Below are positions 14,291 through 24,054 of a DNA stretch of 64,000 nucleotides, in pieces. The stretch covers positions 69,609,259-69,673,258 of the forward strand of contig CM054181.1 in assembly GCA_028829895.1 (NCBI GenBank), given 5' to 3'. Within the stretch, counting starts at the first letter, position 1. The number at the start of each line of letters is the position of its first letter. A model generated the notes under the pieces. It saw only the letters and a program-made list of their open reading frames with translations. It was not told the origin of the DNA and made no database searches. Position numbers and translations under genes: made by a program. Source of the stretch: Sinotaia quadrata. Taxonomy: Eukaryota > Mollusca > Gastropoda > Architaenioglossa > Viviparidae.

Positions 14291-14569
14291 CAGGCAAGTA
14301 AGTATCTGAAACGCACGGGCAGATGAGGTGACAGTCGAGGTTATGGACAGGTCGTCTTTAGGGATTAATACATTGGCTGTTGCGTCATTTCCTCATCAGG
14401 CCATGCTAAGGGAAAGGGATACGAGGGCTATCAATTATTAGTGTTGTTTGGTAACTATAGGGAGAAAAGATTTATTTCTTTGATTTTGTTTTTTAATTTC
14501 TCAGGGCTTCAAGGAATATTTTTTACACATATACTGTTCGACTCTGAATTTGTGCTGCCAGGACAGAGA

Positions 14570-14900
14570 CATCTCATGCATTATGAAGGACAGAGGCGTC
14601 CAAGCATTGAAGGACAGAAGCGTCCAAGCAGTGAAGGACAGAGGCCTCCAAGCAGTGAAGGACAGAGGCATCCAAGCAGTGAAGAACAGAGGCCTCCAAG
14701 CAATGATGGACAGAGCCTCCAAGCAATGACGGACAGAGCCTCCAAGCAGTGACGGACAGAGGCATCCAAGCAGTGTCGGACAGAGCCTCCAAGCAGTGAC
14801 GGACAGAGGCGTCTCAAACATTTAACGAACGAAGCATCTCAAGCACTTACAGACAGAGACGTATCAAGCAATGACGGACAGAAGCATCTCAGGCTTTGAG
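14570..14900. repeat. 24-bp minisatellite, about 12 copies
   Basis: A core such as GGACAGAGGCGTCCAAGCAG followed by TGAA or TGAC, with occasional single-base length changes that shift the frame. It ends about 30 bp before a candidate minus-strand splice donor. Confidence 0.94.
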
Positions 14901-14930
14901 GAGACACCTGTTGGAGGGCTCGTCACTTAC

Positions 14931-14982
14931 CTTGACAGGATTGAGGAACACTCGAGTTCCCACATCAGTTGTCAGATCGGCT
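14931..14982 (-). CDS. Candidate internal exon, unknown protein
   Basis: A 52-nt minus-strand segment lies between CTAACTGTCAG (acceptor-like) and AAG|GTAAGT (consensus donor). Read from its second base it is open and encodes ADLTTDVGTRVFLNPVK, a balanced composition unlike the surrounding repeats. The acceptor has only a short pyrimidine tract, and the frame stays open about 27 nt further upstream. I do not recognise the peptide. It would place a minus-strand gene here with the 24-bp array in the next intron. A 9-base donor match is expected roughly once by chance in a window of this size, so this stays a candidate. Confidence 0.25.
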
Positions 14983-15687
14983 CTGACAGTTAGACAGCTC
15001 GAATTTTACCAATAAGGAAGCAGAAAGCGGCGGCCATGCTATGTGGTACTAAGTAATTTCACTAAGGTCGTCTCAGGATTTGGGCAGCACAGTATCTCAT
15101 CTTTAATCCAAGGGAGAGAATCAGATAAGAACCCTTTTATGACCCATGACCTTGCTTACTAAAAGGTTTTGTAATGTTTAATTCTCTTTTCACGACCGAG
15201 TCCTCTGATTGATACAGTTTCCGTCGCTGTGTTTTGGGAAATCGATAGTAGCGATGGACCAAAGCTGGATTGAAATTTGCGGGGAGGGCGCAATATTTGG
15301 GCTATTGGTTTGAAAAAAGTATTGCATTTATCGGTGTTTAGAGCACCATTTGATACTTGGGTTAATTGTAAATACTTTGGAAACTTCATATTACTTTCAG
15401 AGTTATTTCTCTGAGCTGCCTGAAACTTGTCAGTTTGAGAGAGTTCTCCCTTATTCCCTTATTTGTGTGTATGTGTGTGTATGTTTGAGTATGTTGTTTT
15501 ATTTCAGTTTGTTTACGTGTTAGTTTCATAAAATTAATTCATAAACATAAATGTGTATTTGGTTATTCTTATGATGTCTCGGATAGCGATCTCTTGGGCT
15601 TGTTTTATTCTCCCAACACTCCCAGCCCCTTAATATTAACCCCTCATTTTATTGTGTTTCATTATCATGTTACTTTTACTTATCCTA
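14983..15687. other. Unique DNA, nothing recognised
   Basis: Short open frames only, with a TGTG-rich patch near 15463-15490. Confidence 0.4.
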
Positions 15688-15775
15688 GATAACAAAACAC
15701 AATTTTATTCATTTTAAATACTCTTTCTTAGATAACAAAACACAGTTTTATTCATTTTAAATACTCTTTCTTTCT
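15688..15775. repeat. 42-bp tandem duplication
   Basis: Two copies of AGATAACAAAACACAATTTT and its continuation, 42 bp apart, differing at one or two bases. Confidence 0.9.
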
Positions 15776-15935
15776 CTGAGTTTCGTGAATTTTTAATTAT
15801 ATGTAATTATCTGTTAAGGTTTTGTTATTTTAATTGTGATTATTTGTAAATAACACTAGTATTATCCTCTGGGGTTCGTTATCACTAGCCACAAATTAAA
15901 ACTGAATCTTGAAAATAATCACCATAATTTTAGCA

Positions 15936-16200
15936 TCGGGAAGTATCAGCAAGAAAAAGTGGAAACATTATATTGATTACGACCACCCTGAAGTATCAGC
16001 AAGAAAAAGTGGAAACATTATATTAATTACGACCACCCTGAAGTTTCAGCAAGAAAAAATGGAAACATATTATATTGAATACGACCACCCTGAAGTATCA
16101 GCAAGAAAAAGTGGAAACATATTATATTGATTAAGACCACTCCGATGTATCAGCAAGAAAAAGTGGAAACATTACATTGATTACAACCACTCCGATGCAG
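15936..16200. repeat. 50-bp minisatellite, 5 copies
   Basis: Units contain GTATCAGCAAGAAAAAGTGG and a CGACCACCCTGA end. Spacing is 50-52 bp, with decay at the right edge. Confidence 0.95.
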
Positions 16201-16269
16201 TTTTAATAGGGAAGGTCACCAAAGTCCGTCAGTTAGTTCCACATCAGACTAGTATATATGATTGAAAGT

Positions 16270-17075
16270 ATGTAAAATGGTGATACCCGGACGTCTTGAA
16301 CCATTTATGGTGATATATTAAAAGTTTTCAATATTTATTGTGATATTCTAATATCATTTAACATTTATGGTGATATTTTAATATTATTAAATATTTATGC
16401 TGGTATCTTAACATCATTTATGGTGATATACTAGCACCATTTGAAATTTATGTTGGTATATTAGCATCATTTATGGAGGTATCCTAACATTATTTATCAT
16501 TACTGGTTGTATCCTAACATCATTTATGGATGAATCCTAAAATCATTTTTCATTACTGGTTATATCCTAACCTCATTTATGGTGGTATCTTAACCTCATT
16601 TATGGTGGTATCTTAACCTCATTTATGGTGGTATCTTAACCTCATTTATGGTGGTATCTTAACCTCATTTATGGTGGTATCTTAACCTCATTTATGGTGG
16701 TATCTTAACATCATTTATGGTGGCATCAACCTCGTTTATGGTGGTATTCTAAAACATCTTTTATAATTTTTGGTGTTATCTTGAAATAATTTATAGGGAT
16801 TTCATAAAATCATTTAACACGTATGGTGATTTCCTAAAATCATTTAACACGTATGGTTATTTCCTAAAATCATTTAACACGTATGGTGATTTCCTAAAAT
16901 CATTTAACACGTATGGTTATTTCCTAAAATCATTTAACACGTATGGTGATTTCCCAAAATCATTTAACATTTATGGTGATAACATCTTTTCAACACTTAT
17001 GGTGATATCCAAACGTCATTTATCATATATGGTGATATCCTAACGTACTTAACATTTATGGTGATATCTATAATA
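16270..17075. repeat. Composite ATTTATGGTGAT satellite with two clean sub-arrays
   Basis: A diffuse 800-bp field of ATTTATGGTGATATCCTAA-like units. Inside it, a 23-bp sub-array (16571-16735, seven copies of CTCATTTATGGTGGTATCTT) and a 30-bp sub-array (16811-16975, spacing exactly 30) are nearly exact. In the 30-bp array, GTGAT and GTTAT alternate, making a 60-bp dimer. Confidence 0.93.
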
Positions 17076-17229
17076 TTATCAAGGCAGAAATAATACATTT
17101 TATGTTTATTTTACTTTGAAATAAGGTGCTTATGTTCTGATTGCTTTAAAAAGTAGTGTAGAGGAGTGTAATAGCTTAGGAAAGATTAGATTTTATTCCA
17201 CATAATATTGCTGTCTTCACCAGCTTCTT

Positions 17230-18060
17230 CTTAATGGAGGCGCTTCCGGCTTCCGCCGCTTTCGCGCTTGGGTGGGGAAGGGAAAGGAGGGGGAGGGGGG
17301 AGAGGGAGGGTGAGTTGCCTTTCTGCTGCGTGCGTCCGTTGCTAAAACATGTCTGGTCGGCGAAGGCGGACTCCAAACTCGGTAATCCGTGGGTTGGAGT
17401 TGATGTTGTTGTTGTTCCTAGCGGTGGCGTTGATGTTGTTGTAGCCATTCCTGATGTTATGGTGAGGGGGGTGTTTTACAGAGCCCAGGCTAGTAACGCA
17501 CCAGATCTATATCCAGTGTGTACATGTGCCCGGGTTGTTCAACCTCCCGACCTCCTCACTGGTGGCGTTGTCGTTGTTGTTGTTGTTGTTGTCATGGGAG
17601 TCCCCGGTGTTCGTTGGGATGTCTGAAGGTGGGCGTTGGTGGCCAGTACAAATGGTCGAGCAACAGTTGGATCATGTCGGCCATTGGATTGTTAAAAAAA
17701 CCCAAGAGGGGTACTGTTGTTCGTAGTACGGCCATTATTGTTGTCGTCGTTGATGTCCGCGTTGTTGTTGCGGTTGTTGTTGTTGAGGGCGCTGTTGTTG
17801 TTTCCGAATATGTGGTGGTGGGCGACGTCTTTTCTTTTATTTGCCCTGTTCTTGTGTTGTTGCTGGTGGTAGTGGTGTAGGCTGGCATTCTGTTGTTGTC
17901 GCCGTAGTTGGTGGACGAGGCGGTGTCGCTGGTAGAGGTGAGAGTGGTACGGCCTCGAGCTCCCTTGACGTCACGTCCAGAATGGTGTCAACTTCGGCTT
18001 TTTCCTGCGTATTGTCGGCTTTTTGTTGTGTTCTATTTTTGTTTTTCTTCTTTGTTTTGG
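17230..18060. other. CpG- and GTT-rich block
   Basis: The segment starts with a CpG-dense stretch (17231-17280), continues with G-rich and GTT/GTC triplet-rich DNA, and contains a TGACGTCA palindrome at 17966-17973. On the minus strand the triplets give Thr-rich open frames (17176-17448 and 17592-17888). On the plus strand they give Val-rich ones. It may be a degenerate triplet repeat, a CpG-rich promoter or a low-complexity exon, and I cannot decide between these. Confidence 0.35.
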
Positions 18061-18070
18061 TTTTCTCGTT

Positions 18071-18340
18071 CTAAGCCTGTGTATATTTCTTCTCTGGCAA
18101 TGGTGATAGTGTCCATATTATGTACGTATTGCACTCTTGGTCACACATGTCGATTGATGATGTTTGAGCCTCCATTTCAGCAGTAGATGAATTTAGTTTG
18201 TACCATGCATTATAAAGAAAAAATGCATCACGCATGCTGCTTTCGTATTTGGAGCGGAATACACTGCCCATCAAACTGCTGTAACTGTCTCTGATGGGGC
18301 CGCTTTCGAACATGAGCTCAGGCAACGAGGTGATATCCAT
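18071..18340 (-). CDS. Unrecognised 89-codon open frame
   Basis: The frame begins at an ATG at 18338-18340 with an upstream in-frame stop, and ends in KKYTQA and a stop. Composition is protein-like rather than repetitive (for example MRDAFFLYNAWYKLNSST, with two Cys close together in DMCDQEC). I see no signal peptide, membrane segment or known domain. It lies between the GTT-rich block and a minus-strand SINE. A TTGAGTTCAG just upstream could be a weak splice acceptor, so it could be an exon rather than a whole gene. Chance is a real alternative. Confidence 0.18.
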   Translation of the reverse strand: MDITSLPELMFESGPIRDSYSSLMGSVFRSKYESSMRDAFFLYNAWYKLNSSTAEMEAQTSSIDMCDQECNTYIIWTLSPLPEKKYTQA

Positions 18341-18369
18341 AGCCAGAATCTTCCGTGGTCATCGGTTCT

Positions 18370-18690
18370 GAACTCAAGTTTTTTGGCGAGGTAGTGTTGT
18401 TGAATTTCCTCCTGCTCACCCGGCCCTGAAAAGGGCAGGGGAGTAGTGTTGGTTTTTGATATATTTATATTTTCCTCGGCTTTACAGACGATAAGTATAA
18501 CTTTATTTCTCAGTGCACCGATGTGGTTATTCCTTCAAACAATATGTAAATCTATATATTGTGTGAAGAAGGTGAAACTAAAATCTGAGGATTAGAACCT
18601 GCACCATTGCGGGCTTCCGAGACATTGCCTTTTGTGCTCCCCTTGGGAAAATGATTGAATCCTTAACGTCTCTCTGCGACTGAATAGATT
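18370..18690 (-). mobile_element. Likely tRNA-derived SINE
   Basis: Read on the minus strand, GGGGAGCACAAAAGGCAATG followed by GAAGCCCGCAATGGTGCAGG and TTCTAATCC (18577-18660) resembles a tRNA head with an A-box-like and a degenerate B-box segment. An AT-rich body follows, then a GC hairpin (18422-18437) and a tail ending TCAACAACACTACC. The order tRNA head, body, short CAA-containing tail fits an invertebrate SINE. No target-site duplication was established. Confidence 0.4.
18422..18437 (-). other. Histone-type 3' stem-loop look-alike
   Basis: On the minus strand TGCCCTTTTCAGGGCC forms a five-pair stem with a TTTC loop, matching the animal replication-dependent histone stem-loop apart from the outermost pair. 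A purine-rich GAGCAGGAGG follows 8 nt downstream, where a histone downstream element would sit. No histone coding sequence is visible upstream, and the hairpin lies in the body of a probable SINE. Confidence 0.4.
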
Positions 18691-18969
18691 GCTCTCCCTT
18701 AGATTTTGCCATCGCTGTTCCCTTTACTGTTCGAACTTACTAAATTCATATCAAAGTGTTTTCTGGAAAGTTAACGTTTAACTTCATGCGTACATGACCT
18801 TACAAGGATATTAAACTTCATTCTGAGTTTGTTTTTAACTGTTCTTGTATTAAGTACCTTCCACTGATGCTAAACGGCAAATGTGAGACTTTACAAAAAA
18901 CTGACTGCACATAGTTAACTCAAAATGTATATGTGACTACACTTTCAGAAAAAAATTTCTTTCTACAAT

Positions 18970-19050
18970 TAAGTGTATACGTATATATGTGTGTATGTAC
19001 ATGTGTGTGTGTTCATGCGTATGTACGTATGTGTGTGCGGTGTTTTCACA

Positions 19051-19095
<45 letters not shown>

Positions 19096-19140
19096 ATGTT
19101 TGTGTGCGATGTGTGTGGTGTAGTAGTAGTAGTAGTAGTA
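18970..19140. repeat. GT microsatellite with AGT triplets
   Basis: Cryptic TATG/TGTG sequence leads into about 20 GT units (19054-19093), then TGTGTGCGATG and an AGT triplet run (19121-19140). Confidence 0.95.
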
Positions 19141-19374
19141 AACCAAGCATTTATACCTTCTGTTACAGACTACAGAAAGCAGAATATCAGCACAACTTGA
19201 TTAAATTTGAAAACCGTGACCTTGACGCTAATCATCCGGGTCTTATTTTCCCCGTAGTAGTGCACGTATAATCTTTAAGTGTCGTCGAAAATGGACATTT
19301 ATCTTTGACACTTACACAGCCAGAACAGTGTTAATACAAACACCATTGCTGCCTATTGTTATAATTTAGCTATT

Positions 19375-19460
19375 GTTTTGCACTCGTGCTTGGCTGAGCG
19401 GATAACTTTGGACGTTGATTGGCCACCCGGTCAGAGAGCGGACGGATTCGAACTAGCACA
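19375..19460 (+). mobile_element. tRNA-like SINE head
   Basis: TGGCTGAGCGG (19392-19402) is an excellent pol III A box. GGATTCGAACT follows 60 bp downstream as a B-box-like element. The spacing and a poor acceptor stem argue against a working tRNA gene, so I read it as the head of a SINE. Confidence 0.35.
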
Positions 19461-19810
19461 TTTCCTGCCGACTGAATGAATCTCTTTCAAAGGTTTCGAT
19501 ATGTAGCATTATCCAAGACACTGCTTTCTCTGTCAGAAACGGTCATTATAGAAACACCCTGCCTGCTCTCCAACTGCATTCTTCGCCAGAGGCATATAGC
19601 CTCCCTTTTCAGTAGCATATTTTTTCCTATGACCTCCCATTTTCCCATATTAGACATAAAAACATAATTTGTGTCCCTCTTTTCTTCCTTCGCTTTCTGT
19701 CCACTTTCTCCAAAAAATAATCTGTCACTCAAGCTCTTGAAGCATTCCTGTTCTCCAAAAATTCTCTGTCACTCATGTTCGACAAAAATTCTCTCTATTT
19801 CTCCCGATCT

Positions 19811-20050
19811 CAAGAATGTTACTCCTGTTCTCAAGAATGCACTCTTGTTACTCTTGTTCTCAAGAATGCACTCTTGTTACTCTTTTTCTTAAGAATGCAC
19901 TCTCATCACTCCTGTTCTCAAGAATGCACTCTTGTTACTCTTGTTCTCAAGAATGCACTCTTGTTACTCTTTTTCTCAAGAATGCACTCTATTCACCCTG
20001 TTCACCATGAATGCACTCTGTCATCCCTGTTCTTCACGAAGTCACTCTAT
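19811..20050. repeat. 29-bp minisatellite, about 8 copies
   Basis: The core CAAGAATGCACTCTTGTTAC recurs every 29 bp (19832, 19861, 19890, 19919, 19948, 19977), with decayed units on both sides. Confidence 0.95.
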
Positions 20051-20499
20051 CACGCCTTTGGACGTTAAACAATGGCAGGCACTGTCACAATCCAGAAACA
20101 CATGAGATAAATTTATATAATAGGAAAAAACTGATGCTGGTGAAGATCAAAACAAACAAACAAACAAAAAAAACACTCAAAAAAGCCACTTCGCACCGGA
20201 CCACCGACGAAGACGCACGTTCGAGCCTACTATGGAGAGAAGATTCACCCGATCAAAAACCAAATCTATATATTTATCTGACTACTTGTGTAACCTCACT
20301 TGCCACAGACTATTTGTAAAATTTCACAAGAGAGTACTACTCATACTTTAGATATGTTAAGTGAAATCCGTGAGAACTATAGGCGAAAAAACACATTCCT
20401 AAATCTATGTTTAAGCGTAGTCCCTCAGGCTACTGGTGAAACAACATATTTCTATGTTTATTTCTAGGTGCAAATCTTGTGGTGAATCTTATGAAATTC
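20051..20499. other. Unique DNA, nothing recognised
   Basis: A CAAA-rich patch lies near 20150-20170. There is no gene signal. Confidence 0.4.
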
Positions 20500-20830
20500 G
20501 AATCAAACATCAAAGTTCAGGTTCAATGGTTGTGGTCCTAGTGGTCCTAGTCCAATATGTTCAGGTTCAACGAGTGTCCTAGTGGGTTTAGTCCAGATTC
20601 AACAATTGTGGTCCTAGTGAGTCTAGTCCAATATGCTAATGTTCAACGATTGTGGTCCTAGTCCAATGTTCAGGTTCAACGAGAATGGTCCTACTGGGCC
20701 AAGTCCAATGTTCAGGTTCAACGGTTGTGGTCCTAATGGTCCTAGTACAATATGTTCAGGTTCAACGGTTGTGGTCCTAGAGGGGTCAACTGCAATGTTC
20801 GGGTTTAATGGCTTGAGTCCAGTGGGCCTG
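20500..20830. repeat. ~33-47-bp degenerate minisatellite
   Basis: AATGTTCAGGTTCAACG and TGTGGTCCTAGTGG segments recur about eight times with variable spacing. Confidence 0.88.
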
Positions 20831-20839
20831 GATCGGAAT

Positions 20840-21620
20840 AAACACCAACCGAGTATCCGAAAAGCAGCTCGGAATGGGCACATCCTTTTTAAGCTGCTGA
20901 GTGATGGGTGTGGAGATGGAAATTTGGGAGTAGGGTGCCCAAAGTGAGAACCAGTGAACCGATTCCAGAATCCTTGATGCTCTCACTGTCCACAGTTGCC
21001 TCCACCACCCTCCCTTCGGAATGAAGTCACACGATTCAAGGAATTATTTTTATTTTATGATTAGATTGGTCAGTCTCGCCATGACGTCACTCTCATCTTG
21101 CAGGGAGGTGGTGGTCGAAGGGGATGAATGGTGAGCGAAAGGATAGTGAAGGCGAGCGAAAGGATGTGGCCTCAATTCCTTTCAAATAAATCTGTCAATA
21201 TATATATTTAAAATGATGAAAAGTTAATTACCTATAAAGGCAACCACACAGACAAACGTACACATCCTACAGAAAACAGCAACAATAACGTCATCTACCC
21301 CGACCCTCTCCCGGCTTCATCTATAATTACTTTCGCCTTCTTGCGTGACTAACATCTTTCTGTCTTCAAAGAATCCGCGAATCGTCGTTTCCTGAGATTT
21401 GACAATCCAGACCAAATCAATCCTCGCCGTTAACGCTTAAACGGGCGACAACAATCTACCCAATTACAATCTTAGATTTCAAGCGAATGTTAATGAAACT
21501 CTTTTCATATTTTTGTATCGGTCGATCGCCACGTGTATGTAACACCCACATCGTTGCCAGACTCCTCTTGGGCTTTTGTTGCGTGACGCTAATTAGTGTG
21601 CGGTGCGCCGTGCTCGATGT
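20840..21620. other. Unique DNA with one CRE palindrome
   Basis: TGACGTCA lies at 21082-21089 in moderately GC-rich sequence. No coding feature is recognised. Confidence 0.4.
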
Positions 21621-21627
21621 ACGGTCG

Positions 21628-21909
21628 ACGCCACTGTCGTAAAGCGTTTCACTCTGTCAGTCAACGCGCACACGCGTGTGAGTGTGCGTATGCATGAGTG
21701 AGTCTGTGTGTCTGCGTGTGAGTGTGTGTGCGCGCGGTGTGCTATTCTCGCAGTAGGGTTGACACCACTATCGCATATTGTTTCAGACTGTACAAGCGCG
21801 CATTAGTGTGCTATGCATGTGTTCGTTCGTGTGTATGTATATGTGTGCCTCGCGCCCTTTTGGGCTGTATGGTTGCAGACACTATTGTAGCCGATTCAAA
21901 CGCGTACCT

Positions 21910-21952
<43 letters not shown>

Positions 21953-22160
21953 AGAGAGAGAGACAGAGAGGGAATGAGTTAGTGTGTGACGAAAAACGTT
22001 TCACTCTATTTGATCACACACGTGTGTTAAGTGTGTGTATGATAGTCTGTTTGAATAAATATACACACACACACACATAATATTTGTGCTTGTACGTAGA
22101 TGTGTATGTTGTGTGTGTACGCGTATGTGTATATGCATATAAAATGTGTGAATATGTGTA
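21628..22160. repeat. Ancient ~110-130-bp tandem repeat with GT tails
   Basis: Four diverged blocks start GACGCCACTGTCG, GACACCACTATCG, GACACTATTGTAG and GACGAAAAACG (21628, 21760, 21878, 21988). Each has a TTTCA.-like middle and ends in GTGTG/TATG-rich sequence. The third carries the longest GT run (21917-21948), followed by GA repeats. Confidence 0.6.
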
Positions 22161-22285
22161 GAGCAGATACAAACCTAAAGAGAATTGCTCATTTATGATT
22201 TAGTCCACTGGCCAAATTCACTAAAACGTGAATAGAAACAACATAATGCAAACAACAATAATAATAAAAACATAGAAGAACACAA

Positions 22286-23034
22286 AAAGCATTAGCAAAT
22301 AGTTGGAACAAAAAACCTCTTCACGGCCAATGTGTGCGACAAACCTAACGAAACAATCAACACACAGGTGGTTGAATGAGGCAGGTTTGAAAGCAGAAAC
22401 AGAAGCACTCATAATAGCTGCGTAAGATTAAGCACTAAACACGAAATCACAAAAAAACAAAAATCATTAAAGTCTCAAATGATTCCAAATGCAGGCTCTG
22501 CAAAGACATGGATGAAACAACAGAACATTTAATATCTGGGTGTCAGTTTCTGACTGGAACAGAATAGACCAAAAGACACAACAAAGTGGCAAATCTCATA
22601 CATAGAAATCTATTTGGCTTAAAAACCGCAGAAAAACTTTGGATTCTCCAATCAGAAGCAGTCACCGAAAGAGAAGAAGTCAAAATACTGTGGGATTTCG
22701 AGATAAGAACAGATCGAGTGATTCCTGCACGAAGACCAGATATTGTAGTTCTCAATAAGTCCAACAGAACAGCAACAATCATTGATGTCGCTGTTCCAAG
22801 TGATAGAAACATAAAGACTAAAGAAAGAGAAAAAATTAAAAAAAATACCAAGACCTCAGAAATCCAGAGACTGTGGAATGTAAAAGCAGAAGTGATACCT
22901 GTAGGAGCCTTGGAACACGCATCTGAATAAATCCCTGCCCCCACTACTAAAAGCAGCGCTCCTCGGAGGTGCCCACATCCGTCGTAAAACTTGGATCACA
23001 ACCGACAGTCAAACAGAAGTCGTGGAAAAAGGCT

Positions 23035-23079
<45 letters not shown>

Positions 23080-23092
23080 TACTACTACTACT
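22286..23092 (+). mobile_element. 5'-truncated non-LTR retrotransposon, copy A
   Basis: The 3' end of a LINE-type element. In order it shows a PLHGQ / HRWLNEAGLKAETEA-like linker, a CCHC zinc knuckle, an endonuclease-like PD...D region, and a 3' UTR ending in an AAT repeat that continues into ACT and TGA triplets. Against copy B (36.4 kb) it lacks several short internal segments near its 3' end. No reverse-transcriptase core is present, so the copy is truncated and inactive. The AAT run is probably the element's own tail. Confidence 0.82.
22340..22930 (+). pseudogene. C-terminal retrotransposon ORF remnant (CCHC knuckle and endonuclease-like domain)
   Basis: The zinc knuckle is C-x2-C-x8-H-x4-C (Cys codons at 22490, 22499 and 22541, His at 22526). 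It is followed by a 114-codon open stretch (22586-22930) with RRPDIVVLNK, where Pro-Asp is at residues 51-52, then TIIDVAVPSD with Asp at residue 67, and a KEREKIKK segment before EIQRLWNVKAEVIPVGALE. A PD-x14-D arrangement after a CCHC knuckle fits the restriction-like endonuclease of R2-type LINEs, which nicks target DNA to prime reverse transcription. That assignment is inference. In-frame stops at 22423-22425, 22429-22431 and 22565-22567 and frame changes upstream show it is dead. Confidence 0.75.
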
Positions 23093-23115
23093 ACTGATGA
23101 TGATGATGATGACTT
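23037..23115. repeat. AAT/ACT/TGA triplet run
   Basis: About 14 AAT units followed by ACT and then TGA triplets, directly abutting the 3' end of retrotransposon copy A. Confidence 0.95.
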
Positions 23116-24050
23116 TACAGAGAGATTATTCTTACAAAATCTACACATATCTTTTACAAGATCCTCATACAAACGGGTCAAGACATTAGAAAGAGAAAAG
23201 ATATATAATAAAACTAAATGAAAACGAATCCACATATATAACAAATAGCTGTTTTTAACAACACAAATAGAATGGATTTATAATGTACTGAGTTTGACGG
23301 CAATGGAACAGAAGAAATAATCCTGTTTCAGTAATGACAGAAATGTCTTGAGAGCCTTCTTGAATGTAACCACTGTGTCGTAGTCTCCTTTTGTCTCAGG
23401 TCAAAGGGCAACAATTTGCAAGTGTATGGACTCAGATAAATGCAAGAAAGTTACATTATGGCTTTCTATTTTTCATTTTGAATGATAAAGCTGAACTAGC
23501 AAGAGTTTTATAATACATGTTAAACATCAGGCAGGTTCAAGCATTTAGATAGGGAAATAGAGAATGAAGTATAACAAAGAGAAGAAATCTGCTGTTGCAG
23601 TTTGTTATAAATAGGCAGTAAAATTAAGCAGGTTGAGTCATTTAGATATGGAAGCAGGGAATGTGAAATATAGCAAGGAGGTGTCCAAATCTGCTGTTAA
23701 ATATTGCGGTAAACAGGCTGTTAGTGAAAGTTGTGGAGAGTTGAAGAGACATGATCGGTTCTTGATATTCAAAGAAACTCTAACTGCAGTATTTTGAACC
23801 TTTTGAAGTTCTTCAGAACTGTAACACAATGGTAGACTAAAGAGAAGACAGTTACAATAGTTAAATAGTAACCCCTTAGAAACCCTTTCAGGAACGACAA
23901 GTATAACTTCAATTTCATCATCGCTCATTTGTGACTTACATTGCATCTTATTGTGTAACACAGTCATTTACAACAATGCATTCATATCGAATCGTTTATG
24001 CCAAGATACGATTTCCGATTCATTGAACATGACTCCGGATATAGATGACA
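23116..24050. other. Unique DNA, nothing recognised
   Basis: Two segments containing GAAATCTGCTGTTGCAG and AAATCTGCTGTTAAAT (near 23584 and 23688) are related, suggesting an old ~105-bp duplication. A 109-codon minus frame (23638-23967) spans part of this and has no recognised domain. Confidence 0.35.
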
Positions 24051-24054
24051 AATA

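Noticed and set aside
13940..14309. Open frames on both strands through the 84-bp repeat
   Set aside because: Simultaneously open on both strands because the unit is a multiple of three. No splice or start context.
18422..18437. Real histone gene 3' end
   Set aside because: No histone reading frame is seen in the minus-strand sequence upstream, and the surroundings look like a SINE.
19386..19446. Functional tRNA gene
   Set aside because: Good A box but weak B box, unusual spacing and no paired acceptor stem. Read as SINE instead.
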